Of a stretch of DNA of 49,742 bases, positions 1 to 7,905 are shown one piece after another. A program made the position numbers and the translations under genes. Positions within the stretch are counted from its first letter, which is position 1. The number at the start of each line of letters is the position of its first letter. The notes under the pieces were generated by a model. The model was not told the origin of the DNA. It ran no database searches and saw only the letters and a list, made by a program, of their open reading frames with translations. The DNA is taken from positions 1-49,742 of the forward strand of contig JAMFSY010000113.1 of NCBI GenBank assembly GCA_026225555.1, given 5' to 3'. This DNA comes from Methylacidiphilales bacterium. GTDB taxonomy: Bacteria > Verrucomicrobiota > Verrucomicrobiia > Methylacidiphilales > UBA1321.

Positions 1-128
1 AGTACGTCAGGGAGAGCGTCATCCTTGCTTTCAACTTCCTTTACGAAATCTTTCAGGTTATTCTTTGCGCTCTGGACGTCCGCCGTTTCCAATGACCTTT
101 TATGGATCCTACCCTCGTGCTTTACCAT
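1..128 (-). CDS. Hypothetical protein, N-terminal part, runs off the left edge
   Basis: An open frame starts at an ATG (126-128) and stays open for 42 codons to the window edge. The visible residues start MVKHEGRIHKRSLETAD and are rich in Lys, Glu and Asp, with a helical look (VQSAKNNLKDFVKEVE), as in a small soluble protein. No Shine-Dalgarno sequence is visible upstream. It diverges from the tRNA gene to its right. I do not recognise the family. The call rests only on the lack of stops and a protein-like composition, so chance is possible. Confidence 0.4.
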   Translation of the reverse strand, partial: MVKHEGRIHKRSLETADVQSAKNNLKDFVKEVESKDDALPDV

Positions 129-174
129 GGATCATAAAATTGCAAACTTCAGAAGCAGCAGCAGCTCTCAAAAT

Positions 175-246
175 GCCGGTTTAGCTCAGTGGTAGAGCAG
201 CGGTTTTGTAAACCGCTGGTCGTCGGTTCGAACCCGACAACCGGCT
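175..246 (+). tRNA. tRNA-Thr (anticodon UGU)
   Basis: A full cloverleaf can be folded. The acceptor stem is GCCGGTT (175-181) with AACCGGC (239-245). The D arm is GCTC..GAGC. The anticodon stem GCGGT/ACCGC carries loop TTTGTAA with anticodon TGT. The T arm is GTCGG-TTCGAAC-CCGAC. The discriminator base is T and no CCA is encoded (TCCCG follows). It decodes ACA and probably other ACN threonine codons. The gene stands alone. Confidence 0.95.
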
Positions 247-918
247 CCCGACTTTTACCTCCCAAGGGTCGGCAGGTCAGCAGTTTGAGAAGTTAAGCCC
301 TCCGTTGGGGTTGCGCACATAAGCGCAAGTAAGCGCGCCAATTACGTCCCAAAGTGGATACCAAAGGGATACTGGATCACGGAGGCAGCTTGGCAGTAGG
401 ACGCGAAGGAAACCACTGTTGCCATCGCAAGGAGTGGCTCAGTCGTACGGCAAGGGCGCTACGACCGATTTGGCGCCGGTGCTGGGCCGGGTATGCCGCG
501 TCCATCCGCCATGTGGACATTGAAGAGATCAAACAGGAAGCGGCTCTGGCGCTCACCTTGTCGCTTATAAGTGCCCAGCGGGTTAAACCTCCAAAGGCCG
601 AAAGTGACGAGGAGCCGGAGGCCGCAGTGCCGGCAATAACCCCTTCCAGTTTTCGTGCCGATGCCAAACCACGGGCCATCGCGAGAACGGAAGCTGTTTA
701 CAGCTAATCTTGCTGGCCAATCTTTTTCCAGAAATTGAAAAGTGAAAAACTGGAGAAGAATGGCGACAGGCCTCTCAGGTAGAGCTCAGAAGCTAATTTA
801 AAGCAAGAATGGTTGATCGAACGCAAGAATAGGGTATCGGCAAGGACTCGACCTACCTAGGATGTTTGCACAAAATGGTGACGCCTGCTTTTCATAAACA
901 CGCCGTCTCGCACTCATC
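247..918. other. Gene-poor stretch downstream of the tRNA
   Basis: About 670 bases with no gene I can assert. The only long frame is a 117-codon plus-strand ORF (354-707), which is opposed by a 100-codon minus-strand frame over the same bases, so one of the two is fortuitous. I see no integrase motif and no copy of the tRNA 3' end to mark an integrated element. It may be decayed DNA. Confidence 0.5.
354..707 (+). CDS. Doubtful hypothetical protein, 117 residues
   Basis: A GTG-initiated frame with no ribosome binding site. Its middle (WRRCWAGYAASIRHVDIEEI followed by KQEA) faintly recalls a sigma-factor region 2 helix, but no region 4 or other domain follows. The N-terminal third has an unusual His/Cys/Trp mix that looks non-coding, and an opposing frame covers the same bases. 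It may be a decayed fragment or chance. It is listed only because nothing better fills the gap. Confidence 0.22.
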   Translation: MDTKGILDHGGSLAVGREGNHCCHRKEWLSRTARALRPIWRRCWAGYAASIRHVDIEEIKQEAALALTLSLISAQRVKPPKAESDEEPEAAVPAITPSSFRADAKPRAIARTEAVYS

Positions 919-1596
919 ATGACTAAAAAGGGAAAACTCATAAAGCGGGTGAGGAAAAGACCGCAAAAAAGACGGATCATCTCTCCACGGAATCTTATGT
1001 CCGTCGTAGTCCTCGGCGATTCAATTACCAGAAGCTATGGCGTTCCAGAAGGCCAGGGCTGGGTTGAATTGCTTGCCAAACGCAAGCCGGCGATAAAATG
1101 GATCAATGCGGGCGAAAACGGAAACACTTCCGCCGAAGGACTGGCTCGTTTTCAGAGGGATGTTGATCCTCATTTACCAGCAGTGGTCATCCTTGAGTTT
1201 GGAGGGAACGACCCGGTAAACAATCCCGACCGCCGGGTATCGCCCGAAGAGTTCAAAAACTATCTCGAACAGATGATCGATCGAATCAAGGCGAGAGGCG
1301 GAGATTGTATCTTGGCCGTCTTCCCTGCCCTGGTTGATTCCCTCCACGCCACGGCCACGGATCCCTATTTTATTTCAAAAGGCGGCTTGGATAAGGTGAT
1401 CGGCGAATACAGGGCTTTGACGAAGGGGATCGCAAAAAAATATCATCTGCGTTTGGTGGACTTTGAAGAACTTAGCCGAACTTGGATGCGTCGATTCGGC
1501 CAGGAAAAAATCATCTCGAGCGATGGGATTCATTGGACCCCCGTTACCAACCGGTTGGCTGCCAGGGAAATTTCCAAGTTTTTGAAGACGCTATAG
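919..1596 (+). CDS. SGNH/GDSL-type hydrolase (arylesterase or lysophospholipase-like)
   Basis: An esterase of the SGNH superfamily, expected to hydrolyse acyl or acetyl esters. The family blocks are in order: GDSIT with nucleophile Ser35, Gly68 region (NAGENGNT), GGND at 95-98 with the oxyanion-hole Asn, and DGIHWT with Asp202 and His205 completing the triad. At 225 residues it is a usual single-domain TesA-like length. There is no signal peptide; the N-terminus is strongly basic (KKGKLIKRVRKRPQKRR). Met27 (position 997), directly before the first strand, is an alternative start that would remove this basic tail, and neither start has a clear ribosome binding site. It stands alone and converges with the esterase/propeller gene. 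The substrate cannot be read from sequence. Confidence 0.85.
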   Translation: MTKKGKLIKRVRKRPQKRRIISPRNLMSVVVLGDSITRSYGVPEGQGWVELLAKRKPAIKWINAGENGNTSAEGLARFQRDVDPHLPAVVILEFGGNDPVNNPDRRVSPEEFKNYLEQMIDRIKARGGDCILAVFPALVDSLHATATDPYFISKGGLDKVIGEYRALTKGIAKKYHLRLVDFEELSRTWMRRFGQEKIISSDGIHWTPVTNRLAAREISKFLKTL

Positions 1597-1619
1597 TGCC
1601 CGGGAGAGGGGTGAATTAT

Positions 1620-1642
1620 GATTGATACTCTTGGTATCAATC
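1620..1642. repeat. Perfect 9-bp inverted repeat (hairpin)
   Basis: GATTGATAC (1620-1628) is followed by a 5-base loop and GTATCAATC (1634-1642). It lies 24 bases after the SGNH hydrolase stop, between convergent genes. A terminator role is plausible by position, but the stem is AT-rich and no T-run follows on either strand. A protein-binding palindrome is the alternative. Confidence 0.45.
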
Positions 1643-1848
1643 TGTCTGGCCGAGTCAAAGCCAACTTACCCACGGGGCGGAAGCGACAGCGTTGGAGCGA
1701 GGGCCTTACCAATGCCGGGGGCGAGCAAATCTCCCACCACGATTCGCCGGACCGGGGCCGCAGAGGTTCTCGAGATTAATGGCCCCCCCTGTTTCCAGCC
1801 CTCCTAAGAGCCCGACGAGCAACTATCTCCGAAACCTCATACCGGACT

Positions 1849-3672
1849 TCAAGCGCCTCCCTTGCTGGGATAGGCGACAAGTGGGGCCCACGGGGCATAG
1901 CCCGGCACCAATAGCTTGCGCCTGAAGACCTGAATACCGTCGGTGACATAGAGGATGTCAAAATGCTCTCCACCGAAGCATAGACTGCGTATTGGACCAC
2001 ACGGATTGGGCAGCGGCAGAATGGCCCGCACCCGTCCCTGCTGGTCGCAGACCTGGATACCCATGCGGGTGGCCACGTAGAGATTTTCATGGGTATCGAC
2101 CGCCAAATCTTCGGCGCCGCTATCGTTGGGAATATCGGTCATGTGCAGCCAAAAAAAAGGCTGCTTGTCGGTGACGGTGCCGTCCGGCTGGACGAGGTAG
2201 CTATAGATCCATTTGGTGGTGCTCTCGGCGGCGAAGAAAAGAGTGCCATCGGTTGCGAAGGCGATGCCGGAGGCCGAGGACAGTCCCTGGTCGATTACCT
2301 TCTTGCTGCCATCCGGCTTAATCTGCCAAATCTGGCTCGGCATCTCGGAATGCTCGCCGGGTTCGCTGACATAGAGCGTGCCATCATGGGTAACAACGAT
2401 GCCGTGCCCGGCGATGCCTTCGGTCAAAGGGCGGGTGGCTCCCTGCCGATCAATCGCCACGATTTTCTTTTCGCCCGGCACCACCCCGTAGAGCGTGCCA
2501 TCCGGGCCGAAGGCCTCTCCGACGACAGTCGGTCCCTTATCCAAGAAGATATTGGGCTGATCGTCGGAGCCTAGCCGGTAGATTGTCGCGGCAGGGGCGT
2601 CACTCAGATAGACCTCACCCTTATCATCGGCAGCCAACCCGGCCGCCGATTGAAAGTCATGCGGAATCCTGTTCCACCCCTCGCCGCGCACGAGGATCTC
2701 CTGGAGTGTGGTATTCTTCGAAACGCCCGCCTTGACGGGTGCGGGATAATCTCGCCACAACCAACGCATCACGTCGGGGAAGATCACTGCACCGGGCTTC
2801 CCATCGTGGCCGTGGGTCCCCCAGGCATGGGCCACATCGTAGCCGGCGAAGCTTAAAGCCGACTCCATATTTAGATTAGCTTCGTACCAGGAGCCAAAGA
2901 GGGGGTTCCAAGCATCGGCGGAGCCATCCTCCAGGAAGATGCGGATTGGCTTGGGATCGGTTTTGCGGATCAGAGCCGGATACTCGTGGCCGCCGCGCAT
3001 GGAAACGAAGGTGCCAATCACGTCGTAAACGCGAGTGAATTGATCCGGCCGCCGCCAGGCGAGGGTGAAGGAACCGATGCCGCCCGTACTCGCGCCGGTG
3101 GCGGCGTGATCGTTGCCGTCGGCGGAAATCACGATGGCGCGTCCGTCCCTGGTCTTGAGCTTTTGGACAGCGGGCAGCAACTCTTTCAGCACATAGTCGG
3201 GGAAATGATCGTTGAGGCTGTCGAACTCGTAGGAACGGTTGAAACGGAGCGCATGACGATTCGGCGTGCCGGGAGGATCCTTGAAAATGGTTCCGGGAGA
3301 GATTCCCACGCCGATCAGCACGGGCACCTCCTTCTTGGCGATGAGATTGTCCAATACCGTGCCCTCGGAATTGCCGAGACCATCAAGCTTCACCAGCAAG
3401 CAGGCAGGCTTGGCCGGATCGTATTGGGCGGGCACATAGACCTGAAAATTATTTTCCGTGCCGGGATAGATAATCGAATTGGTAATCGTGCCGCCAATGA
3501 ACTCGCCGTGGGGGACATTGGGGTCGGTCTTACTGTCGTCCAGGGGCGGGCCGCTGAGTTCGCTTTGAATTTTCACCGGCAACGTATTGGGATCAATCGC
3601 CGCGGGCTCTTGACCGCGGATGGATGACAGCGTGGCCGCAAACAGAGTCAGGAGACAAAAGAGGCGGGACAT
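1849..3672 (-). CDS. Secreted fusion: esterase-type alpha/beta hydrolase plus SMP-30/NHL-like beta-propeller
   Basis: About 607 residues. A signal peptide (MSRLFCLLTLFAATLSSIRG) leads into an enterochelin-esterase/feruloyl-esterase-like alpha/beta hydrolase (about 60-315). The nucleophile elbow is GASTGG with Ser195, and candidate acid and base are Asp in EDGSAD (249 or 253) and His in WGTHGHDG (287 or 289). From about 325 the sequence turns into repeats such as GLAADDKGEVYLSD and GIAFATDGTLFFAAE, typical of SMP-30/gluconolactonase or NHL propellers. Expected outside the cytoplasm, cleaving ester groups from a glycan or plant-type ester. A GTG 21 bases upstream is a possible start, but the ATG at 3672 puts the signal peptide at the N-terminus. 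It lies 38 bp downstream of the clan GH-A gene on the same strand and may be its second cistron. Confidence 0.82.
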   Translation of the reverse strand: MSRLFCLLTLFAATLSSIRGQEPAAIDPNTLPVKIQSELSGPPLDDSKTDPNVPHGEFIGGTITNSIIYPGTENNFQVYVPAQYDPAKPACLLVKLDGLGNSEGTVLDNLIAKKEVPVLIGVGISPGTIFKDPPGTPNRHALRFNRSYEFDSLNDHFPDYVLKELLPAVQKLKTRDGRAIVISADGNDHAATGASTGGIGSFTLAWRRPDQFTRVYDVIGTFVSMRGGHEYPALIRKTDPKPIRIFLEDGSADAWNPLFGSWYEANLNMESALSFAGYDVAHAWGTHGHDGKPGAVIFPDVMRWLWRDYPAPVKAGVSKNTTLQEILVRGEGWNRIPHDFQSAAGLAADDKGEVYLSDAPAATIYRLGSDDQPNIFLDKGPTVVGEAFGPDGTLYGVVPGEKKIVAIDRQGATRPLTEGIAGHGIVVTHDGTLYVSEPGEHSEMPSQIWQIKPDGSKKVIDQGLSSASGIAFATDGTLFFAAESTTKWIYSYLVQPDGTVTDKQPFFWLHMTDIPNDSGAEDLAVDTHENLYVATRMGIQVCDQQGRVRAILPLPNPCGPIRSLCFGGEHFDILYVTDGIQVFRRKLLVPGYAPWAPLVAYPSKGGA

Positions 3673-3710
3673 ATTTAAATCGTAATATTGCACAGATGAC
3701 GAACCGACGA

Positions 3711-6700
3711 CTACTGCGTCATGATATTGTCGAGATACCAGACATGCTGCACCGGAGCGGCGGCGGTCCCGCTGAACTGATAGCCATTGACGTAGAGCTT
3801 GATGCCGGTGATCTGGTTTCGCACCAACCTGGTTAGATTGACGTTATCGAGATGGATCGTGAGGGTCCGCCAGTTGGTCGTGCCGTCGAACACCATGGTA
3901 TCGACCGTCCCGCCCGTAAATCGGCCGGAAGGCGTGAGAAGATCAACACACAATGGCTGCGTTATGTCACTGGCGGGATCTCCCGCGTCGGCCGCAATTC
4001 GGATGGTCAACGTCTTGGCTTTGGTCCAATCCTGCGCGGAGGAGAACCTGTAGTTGACTTCGTTGGTGTATGGTATGCCGATATCGGTAAAGATCCACTT
4101 CATCGCGTGCGTGCCGCCGTAGAGCGGATCGACCGGACTGGTGACGACCGATATCGCCGATTGGGCCTGGGCCGTCCACCCGGTAAGCGACCCGCTCTCG
4201 AAATTTGCCAGAATGTTGCCGCTGGGAATTTGCACCGTGTCGCTGGCCGGACCACCAATGTTATACGCAGTGTTGGCACTCAGCGTGGCCTGAACCGTCA
4301 CATTGGCCGGATATTTTCCGGTGGTGATCGGCACCACGTTCACCGTCGCGGTCGATGACCCAATGGGGATGGTCACGCTACCCGGAAGCGTCGTGTAGTC
4401 GGTACCGGCTACGCCGGTTCCTCCAACGGTGTAACTGACCGGCAGTGCCGCAGTCGTGCCGCCGGTGCGGGTCACCGTAAAGACTCCATTGGTCGCGGGA
4501 CTGCGCGAGGCGAGTGGCGTGGTCGCCTGAATCGAGACCGTGGGATAAGTGATCGAAATATTGTCGAATTGGGCCGGGACCACCGGGTTGCTGTAACGCG
4601 AACAGACGGGCAGACCGACATAAACGGTACCGGTCATGGAGATCGTCACCGCGCTGCCGAGCTGCGTCCAGGTCACACCGTCGGGCGACGTGTAGCCGGA
4701 AAAGTTACTGCCCGATCGTACCAACCGCACCCAATAAGGCGGCACCACACCGCTTACGGTGGCGTCCGCCGTGATGCCGCCCGCAGCGATGCGGTACTGG
4801 AAGTTGATGCCAGCCGTGTTAGTCGCCACCACGCAGGCATTCGCCGCGCCGGCCGTAAGGTCCTGGCGAATCATCACGCCCGCCTTGGTGTTATTGTTAT
4901 AGAGGTTTGCAATGGAAGCCACGCGCGCGGTGACCGTGACGTTGCCAGTGACCGGCTGGTAGAGATAATGAAGCTGATCGGACGTACCCCAAATATCACT
5001 CCCCGCACCGGCAACGTTCCAACCGTTAGAGGGGACAAGGGTCGTCAATGCCCCGCCATTGAGCGAAGGGCAGCTCCATTGCAATCCGGCGGTGCACCAG
5101 GTCGTCGAGTGCCAGGTATCGAACTCAATATCGTAGGCCTGACCCGCCGTAAGGGAAACCGTCGAGCTCGTGAGCACCCCGCCCGGACCACCGCTGTACC
5201 ATCGGTTGATCACCGCGGTGCCGTTGACCGTCAGGACCACGCCGGAATCACATTGCGTGGTGAACGTGTACGCGCCAGTCACTACCGGCACGACCTGGCC
5301 CGTCCAACGGACGCCGAAGGTGGTGCCCGTGGTGGTGATCGGAGGCGTATGGCCCCAGGAGAAATTGATACTGGGGTCGACCCGCTGCATGACCTCATTA
5401 GCGAACCCTTGGGGGCCGCTGGAGGAGTAGGTCTGGAAGTAGCTGCCAGCCAGTCCCTCGCCGAAAAAGCCGCCGGCGGGAGCGCCACTGCCAGCGGCGG
5501 GAGAACCGATATCGGTCTGCGCCCAGGGAGAACCGGTGGCGGCGGGAGTCAACTGCACGATCATCACCTGATCCGCCACGTTAAGGGTGACGGAGCCCGG
5601 CTGGTTCAGCGTGGAGGGATAGGTGTAGGTGTTGGTCGGCGTAGTGCTGCTGGAGGGATCGTAGACGTCGATCTCCTTGATCGGCGTGTTGACTTGCAGC
5701 GTCACCGGCACGGTGGGATTGGTGATGTCGACGGGCGGGGTGACGCCGGTGTCATAGCTCGGAATTTCCTGCCAAAGCAGCAGATAGAAAGCGCCGTTGG
5801 TTTTCTGCAACAGGATATGATGGACCTGTTCCGGCGCCCCCACCAGGGTGTAATCGAGCGAGCCGGGCGCAAAATTGGCATCGGCCTGGCCACCCCAGAC
5901 CAGCGAAGTGGTGTTCCAGCTTTTTTCCTTCAGGATGGAAATCAGGTTCTGCTCGCAAGTGTAGACCGGCTTCGGCGTGAGATTATAATTGATCAGACCC
6001 CAGTTGTCCTCGGGATTGGTGAGGTCGGTGCCGTCGTTGACGAGATCGTAAAGGTAGGTGCGCGCAACACCGCGAAGGTAATATTCGCCCAGCGTCCGCA
6101 GCGTGTATTTTGCCTGGGCCAGTTGGCTGGAGTAGGGCGGCGAATTCAAGGTGGACGTCTGGTAGCCGGTCTCCGTCGCGTAAAGCGGCAAGAGCGTGGC
6201 GCCGGTGGAAAGGACGTCGATGCCCGGGATGAAATCGCTATCGAGCCCGAAGCCGGTCGGCATCCGGCCTTGGGGATAACTGTGCATGGATTCGATGTCG
6301 CAGTTGAACGGCAGGATGAACCGCTCGAGCACGGGATCGGAGGCCGCCGGCGATAGCACCGGCTTGGCGCCGGCGATCTGGGTGTAGATATCGTTCTGCA
6401 TGGCCTGCGTTGCCGGATAGCTATAGGGGGGGACGTCGGTATAGGTAGTGCCGTTGAGCGCGGTGTACGAATAGGGCGCGTGGCTGCCCGCATCGGGCTC
6501 ATTCATGCCTTCCATCGATTCGATCGAGGGATGATTCAGCGCCAGGGATATCTGGCTGGGCATGGAGATATCGGTGGCGATGCGCTGTCCGACCATATCC
6601 GAGCTGATGCCGTAATCGGTGTAAATTGTATCGATGCGAGACGGGAAAACGTTGGCGATTTGCACATGCATGTCGGCCCGGATGTGCCGCACTCCGAGCG

Positions 6701-6929
6701 CGATGAGCATGCTTTGCAGGGTGTTATAGTTGGCGCCAGGCGCGTAATCGCTTCCGGTGTCGGTAATGTGGGTGCCAATTCCGATCGAATCAACGAAACC
6801 ATCCGCCGAGGTGGCGATTTCCTGGTCGGCCTGAGCCGGACCTACCATCAAAAATCCAGTCGCCATAATCACCGCTATCGAAATGATCCTGGCAACACCT
6901 CGATCCAGGAAGCTCGTTGGTTTTTTCAT
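3711..6929 (-). CDS. Large secreted clan GH-A-like glycoside hydrolase with PA14, lectin-like, Calx-beta and C-terminal CBM-like domains
   Basis: 1072 residues. A signal peptide ends near AQA (residues 32-34). Residues about 45-460 look like a TIM-barrel glycosidase: GMNEPD offers acid/base Glu144 and LYATETG offers nucleophile Glu253, the spacing of retaining clan GH-A enzymes. A PA14-like domain covers about 490-630 (FGVRWTGQVVPVVTGAYTF). A DUF1349/concanavalin-like sandwich follows (about 640-790; GVMIRQDL, SPDGVTWTQ), then a Calx-beta repeat (about 795-900; GTDYTTLPGSVTIP) and a carbohydrate-binding-like sandwich to the end (NFESGSLTGW, WYLDNI). It probably degrades an extracellular polysaccharide; the exact GH family is not assigned. 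The ATG is preceded directly by an operator-like palindrome and a promoter placed for a nearly leaderless mRNA, with no Shine-Dalgarno. Confidence 0.82.
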   Translation of the reverse strand: MKKPTSFLDRGVARIISIAVIMATGFLMVGPAQADQEIATSADGFVDSIGIGTHITDTGSDYAPGANYNTLQSMLIALGVRHIRADMHVQIANVFPSRIDTIYTDYGISSDMVGQRIATDISMPSQISLALNHPSIESMEGMNEPDAGSHAPYSYTALNGTTYTDVPPYSYPATQAMQNDIYTQIAGAKPVLSPAASDPVLERFILPFNCDIESMHSYPQGRMPTGFGLDSDFIPGIDVLSTGATLLPLYATETGYQTSTLNSPPYSSQLAQAKYTLRTLGEYYLRGVARTYLYDLVNDGTDLTNPEDNWGLINYNLTPKPVYTCEQNLISILKEKSWNTTSLVWGGQADANFAPGSLDYTLVGAPEQVHHILLQKTNGAFYLLLWQEIPSYDTGVTPPVDITNPTVPVTLQVNTPIKEIDVYDPSSSTTPTNTYTYPSTLNQPGSVTLNVADQVMIVQLTPAATGSPWAQTDIGSPAAGSGAPAGGFFGEGLAGSYFQTYSSSGPQGFANEVMQRVDPSINFSWGHTPPITTTGTTFGVRWTGQVVPVVTGAYTFTTQCDSGVVLTVNGTAVINRWYSGGPGGVLTSSTVSLTAGQAYDIEFDTWHSTTWCTAGLQWSCPSLNGGALTTLVPSNGWNVAGAGSDIWGTSDQLHYLYQPVTGNVTVTARVASIANLYNNNTKAGVMIRQDLTAGAANACVVATNTAGINFQYRIAAGGITADATVSGVVPPYWVRLVRSGSNFSGYTSPDGVTWTQLGSAVTISMTGTVYVGLPVCSRYSNPVVPAQFDNISITYPTVSIQATTPLASRSPATNGVFTVTRTGGTTAALPVSYTVGGTGVAGTDYTTLPGSVTIPIGSSTATVNVVPITTGKYPANVTVQATLSANTAYNIGGPASDTVQIPSGNILANFESGSLTGWTAQAQSAISVVTSPVDPLYGGTHAMKWIFTDIGIPYTNEVNYRFSSAQDWTKAKTLTIRIAADAGDPASDITQPLCVDLLTPSGRFTGGTVDTMVFDGTTNWRTLTIHLDNVNLTRLVRNQITGIKLYVNGYQFSGTAAAPVQHVWYLDNIMTQ

Positions 6930-6942
6930 TGAATCGTTTCAT
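6925..6942 (-). promoter_or_regulatory. LacI-type operator site A
   Basis: The plus strand reads TTCATTGAATCGTTTCAT, with palindromic core TGAATCGTTTCA (6930-6941, one mismatch). A central CG with A/T flanks is typical of LacI/GalR operators. The core touches the start codon of the 3711-6929 gene and overlaps its probable -10 box, which fits repression. Sites B, D and H share the same extended sequence. Confidence 0.6.
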
Positions 6943-6966
6943 ATAATAATTAAGTCCCACCATCAA
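6938..6966 (-). promoter_or_regulatory. Probable sigma-70 promoter of the clan GH-A gene
   Basis: On the minus strand TTGATG (6966-6961), a 17-base spacer and TATGAA (6943-6938). Transcription would start at or within a few bases of the ATG at 6929, implying a leaderless or nearly leaderless mRNA. The -10 box overlaps operator site A. Confidence 0.45.
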
Positions 6967-7025
6967 GGCAAAAATATCAATTGCTTTTTTTTATGTATAA
7001 CCCACTGCAGGGCATGCTCCGGGAA

Positions 7026-7042
7026 ATCGAAGATTTTTCGAT
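7026..7042 (-). terminator. Weak hairpin after the deacetylase gene
   Basis: ATCGAA and TTCGAT form a 6-bp stem around a 5-base loop, about 50 bases past the stop of the minus-strand operon. The stem is short and only a few T residues follow in the minus-strand direction, so termination here is tentative. Confidence 0.3.
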
Positions 7043-7090
7043 CTACCCTCTTTTTAAGGAAACAAAGCATCCTGCCCGCGATTCAAGCCG

Positions 7091-7900
7091 TCATTGCAAG
7101 GTCGCAGTGGCTCCTGCCGGGATTTCCCGAGGCTCGTCGTTCCAAGTAATCCAGATCGAAAGGTGGGAGAGGTTCTGAACCTGCGTCCCATCGACATTGG
7201 AGCGAAGCTGGCGCAGGGCGCGGAGATAGTCTGCGATTTCGATATTCGTGGCGCACCAAGCCGTTCCCTCCTTCGCCACACGTTCCGCGAAACGCTCAAT
7301 CATGTCCCAATTATTATTCCGGGGAAACTCGTAGCTATGGCCCCAGACATAGAGGAGACGAAGCCTCCCCTTCGCATTTTGGGTGAAGAAGGCCTCGGTC
7401 TTTGCCGAAAGGTCATCGTTGTGATGACACGTTGGATGCCAGAGGAGAAGGTTCTCCGGGATGTGAAACTGGCCGTGCGATTCGGTGGTGCGAGCGTATT
7501 CGATACCCAGCGCGGGAAGTGCGGCGAGGACATAGGGGGTGTGGGTGCCGTATGGATAGGACATCCCCCGCACCGGATATCCCGCCAGAGCTTCAAGGGT
7601 GCGGCGGTCTTCCAAAATCTGCTGGGCGAGTTCCTCCCGGGGAATTGAGTCGAGATGGGGATGGGTGACCGAGTGGGCCGAAATTTCGTGCCCTTGGAAA
7701 AGGGAAGCAATTTCGTCCCGCCGGAGATTTTTCTCCCGGCCCAGGAGACCCGAGTTGAGATGGAAGGATCCCTTCAGACCGTAGCGGTTAAGAATCTCTA
7801 CAAGGAGGCGGTCCTCGACGACGCCATCGTCGTAACTCAGCGTGACGGCGCGAGAGACACCTCCGGGGAAAAGGTCGAATCGGATGGAAGGGGCAGGCAT
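7091..7900 (-). CDS. Polysaccharide deacetylase-like protein (CE4/NodB fold)
   Basis: 269 residues. NodB-type motifs are visible: SYDDG near the N-terminus (Asp24/Asp25, catalytic base and metal ligand) and HSVTHPHL with His76 and His80 as metal ligands. GMSYPYG and a His-containing WGHSYEF late in the protein agree with a divergent CE4 family member. It would remove N- or O-acetyl groups from a sugar chain. There is no signal peptide, so action in the cytoplasm on imported oligosaccharides is likely. The ATG at 7900 lies 5 bases after the stop of the sialate esterase gene; an upstream start at 7996 would overlap that gene by 90 bases and adds a Pro-rich unlikely tail. It is the last gene of the minus-strand operon. 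Confidence 0.82.
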   Translation of the reverse strand: MPAPSIRFDLFPGGVSRAVTLSYDDGVVEDRLLVEILNRYGLKGSFHLNSGLLGREKNLRRDEIASLFQGHEISAHSVTHPHLDSIPREELAQQILEDRRTLEALAGYPVRGMSYPYGTHTPYVLAALPALGIEYARTTESHGQFHIPENLLLWHPTCHHNDDLSAKTEAFFTQNAKGRLRLLYVWGHSYEFPRNNNWDMIERFAERVAKEGTAWCATNIEIADYLRALRQLRSNVDGTQVQNLSHLSIWITWNDEPREIPAGATATLQ

Positions 7901-7905
7901 GTGGA

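Noticed and set aside
247..918. Genomic island inserted at the tRNA-Thr gene
   Set aside because: No integrase gene and no second copy of the tRNA 3' end is visible; the gene-poor stretch alone is not evidence.
2986..3627. 213-codon plus-strand open frame
   Set aside because: Antisense to the esterase/propeller gene; no motif and Arg/Gly/His-rich composition.
4569..6356. 595-codon plus-strand open frame
   Set aside because: It lies antisense to the clan GH-A gene, whose domains and catalytic Glu residues are clear. Its translation is Arg/Gly/His-rich and lacks motifs, as expected from high-GC antisense frames.
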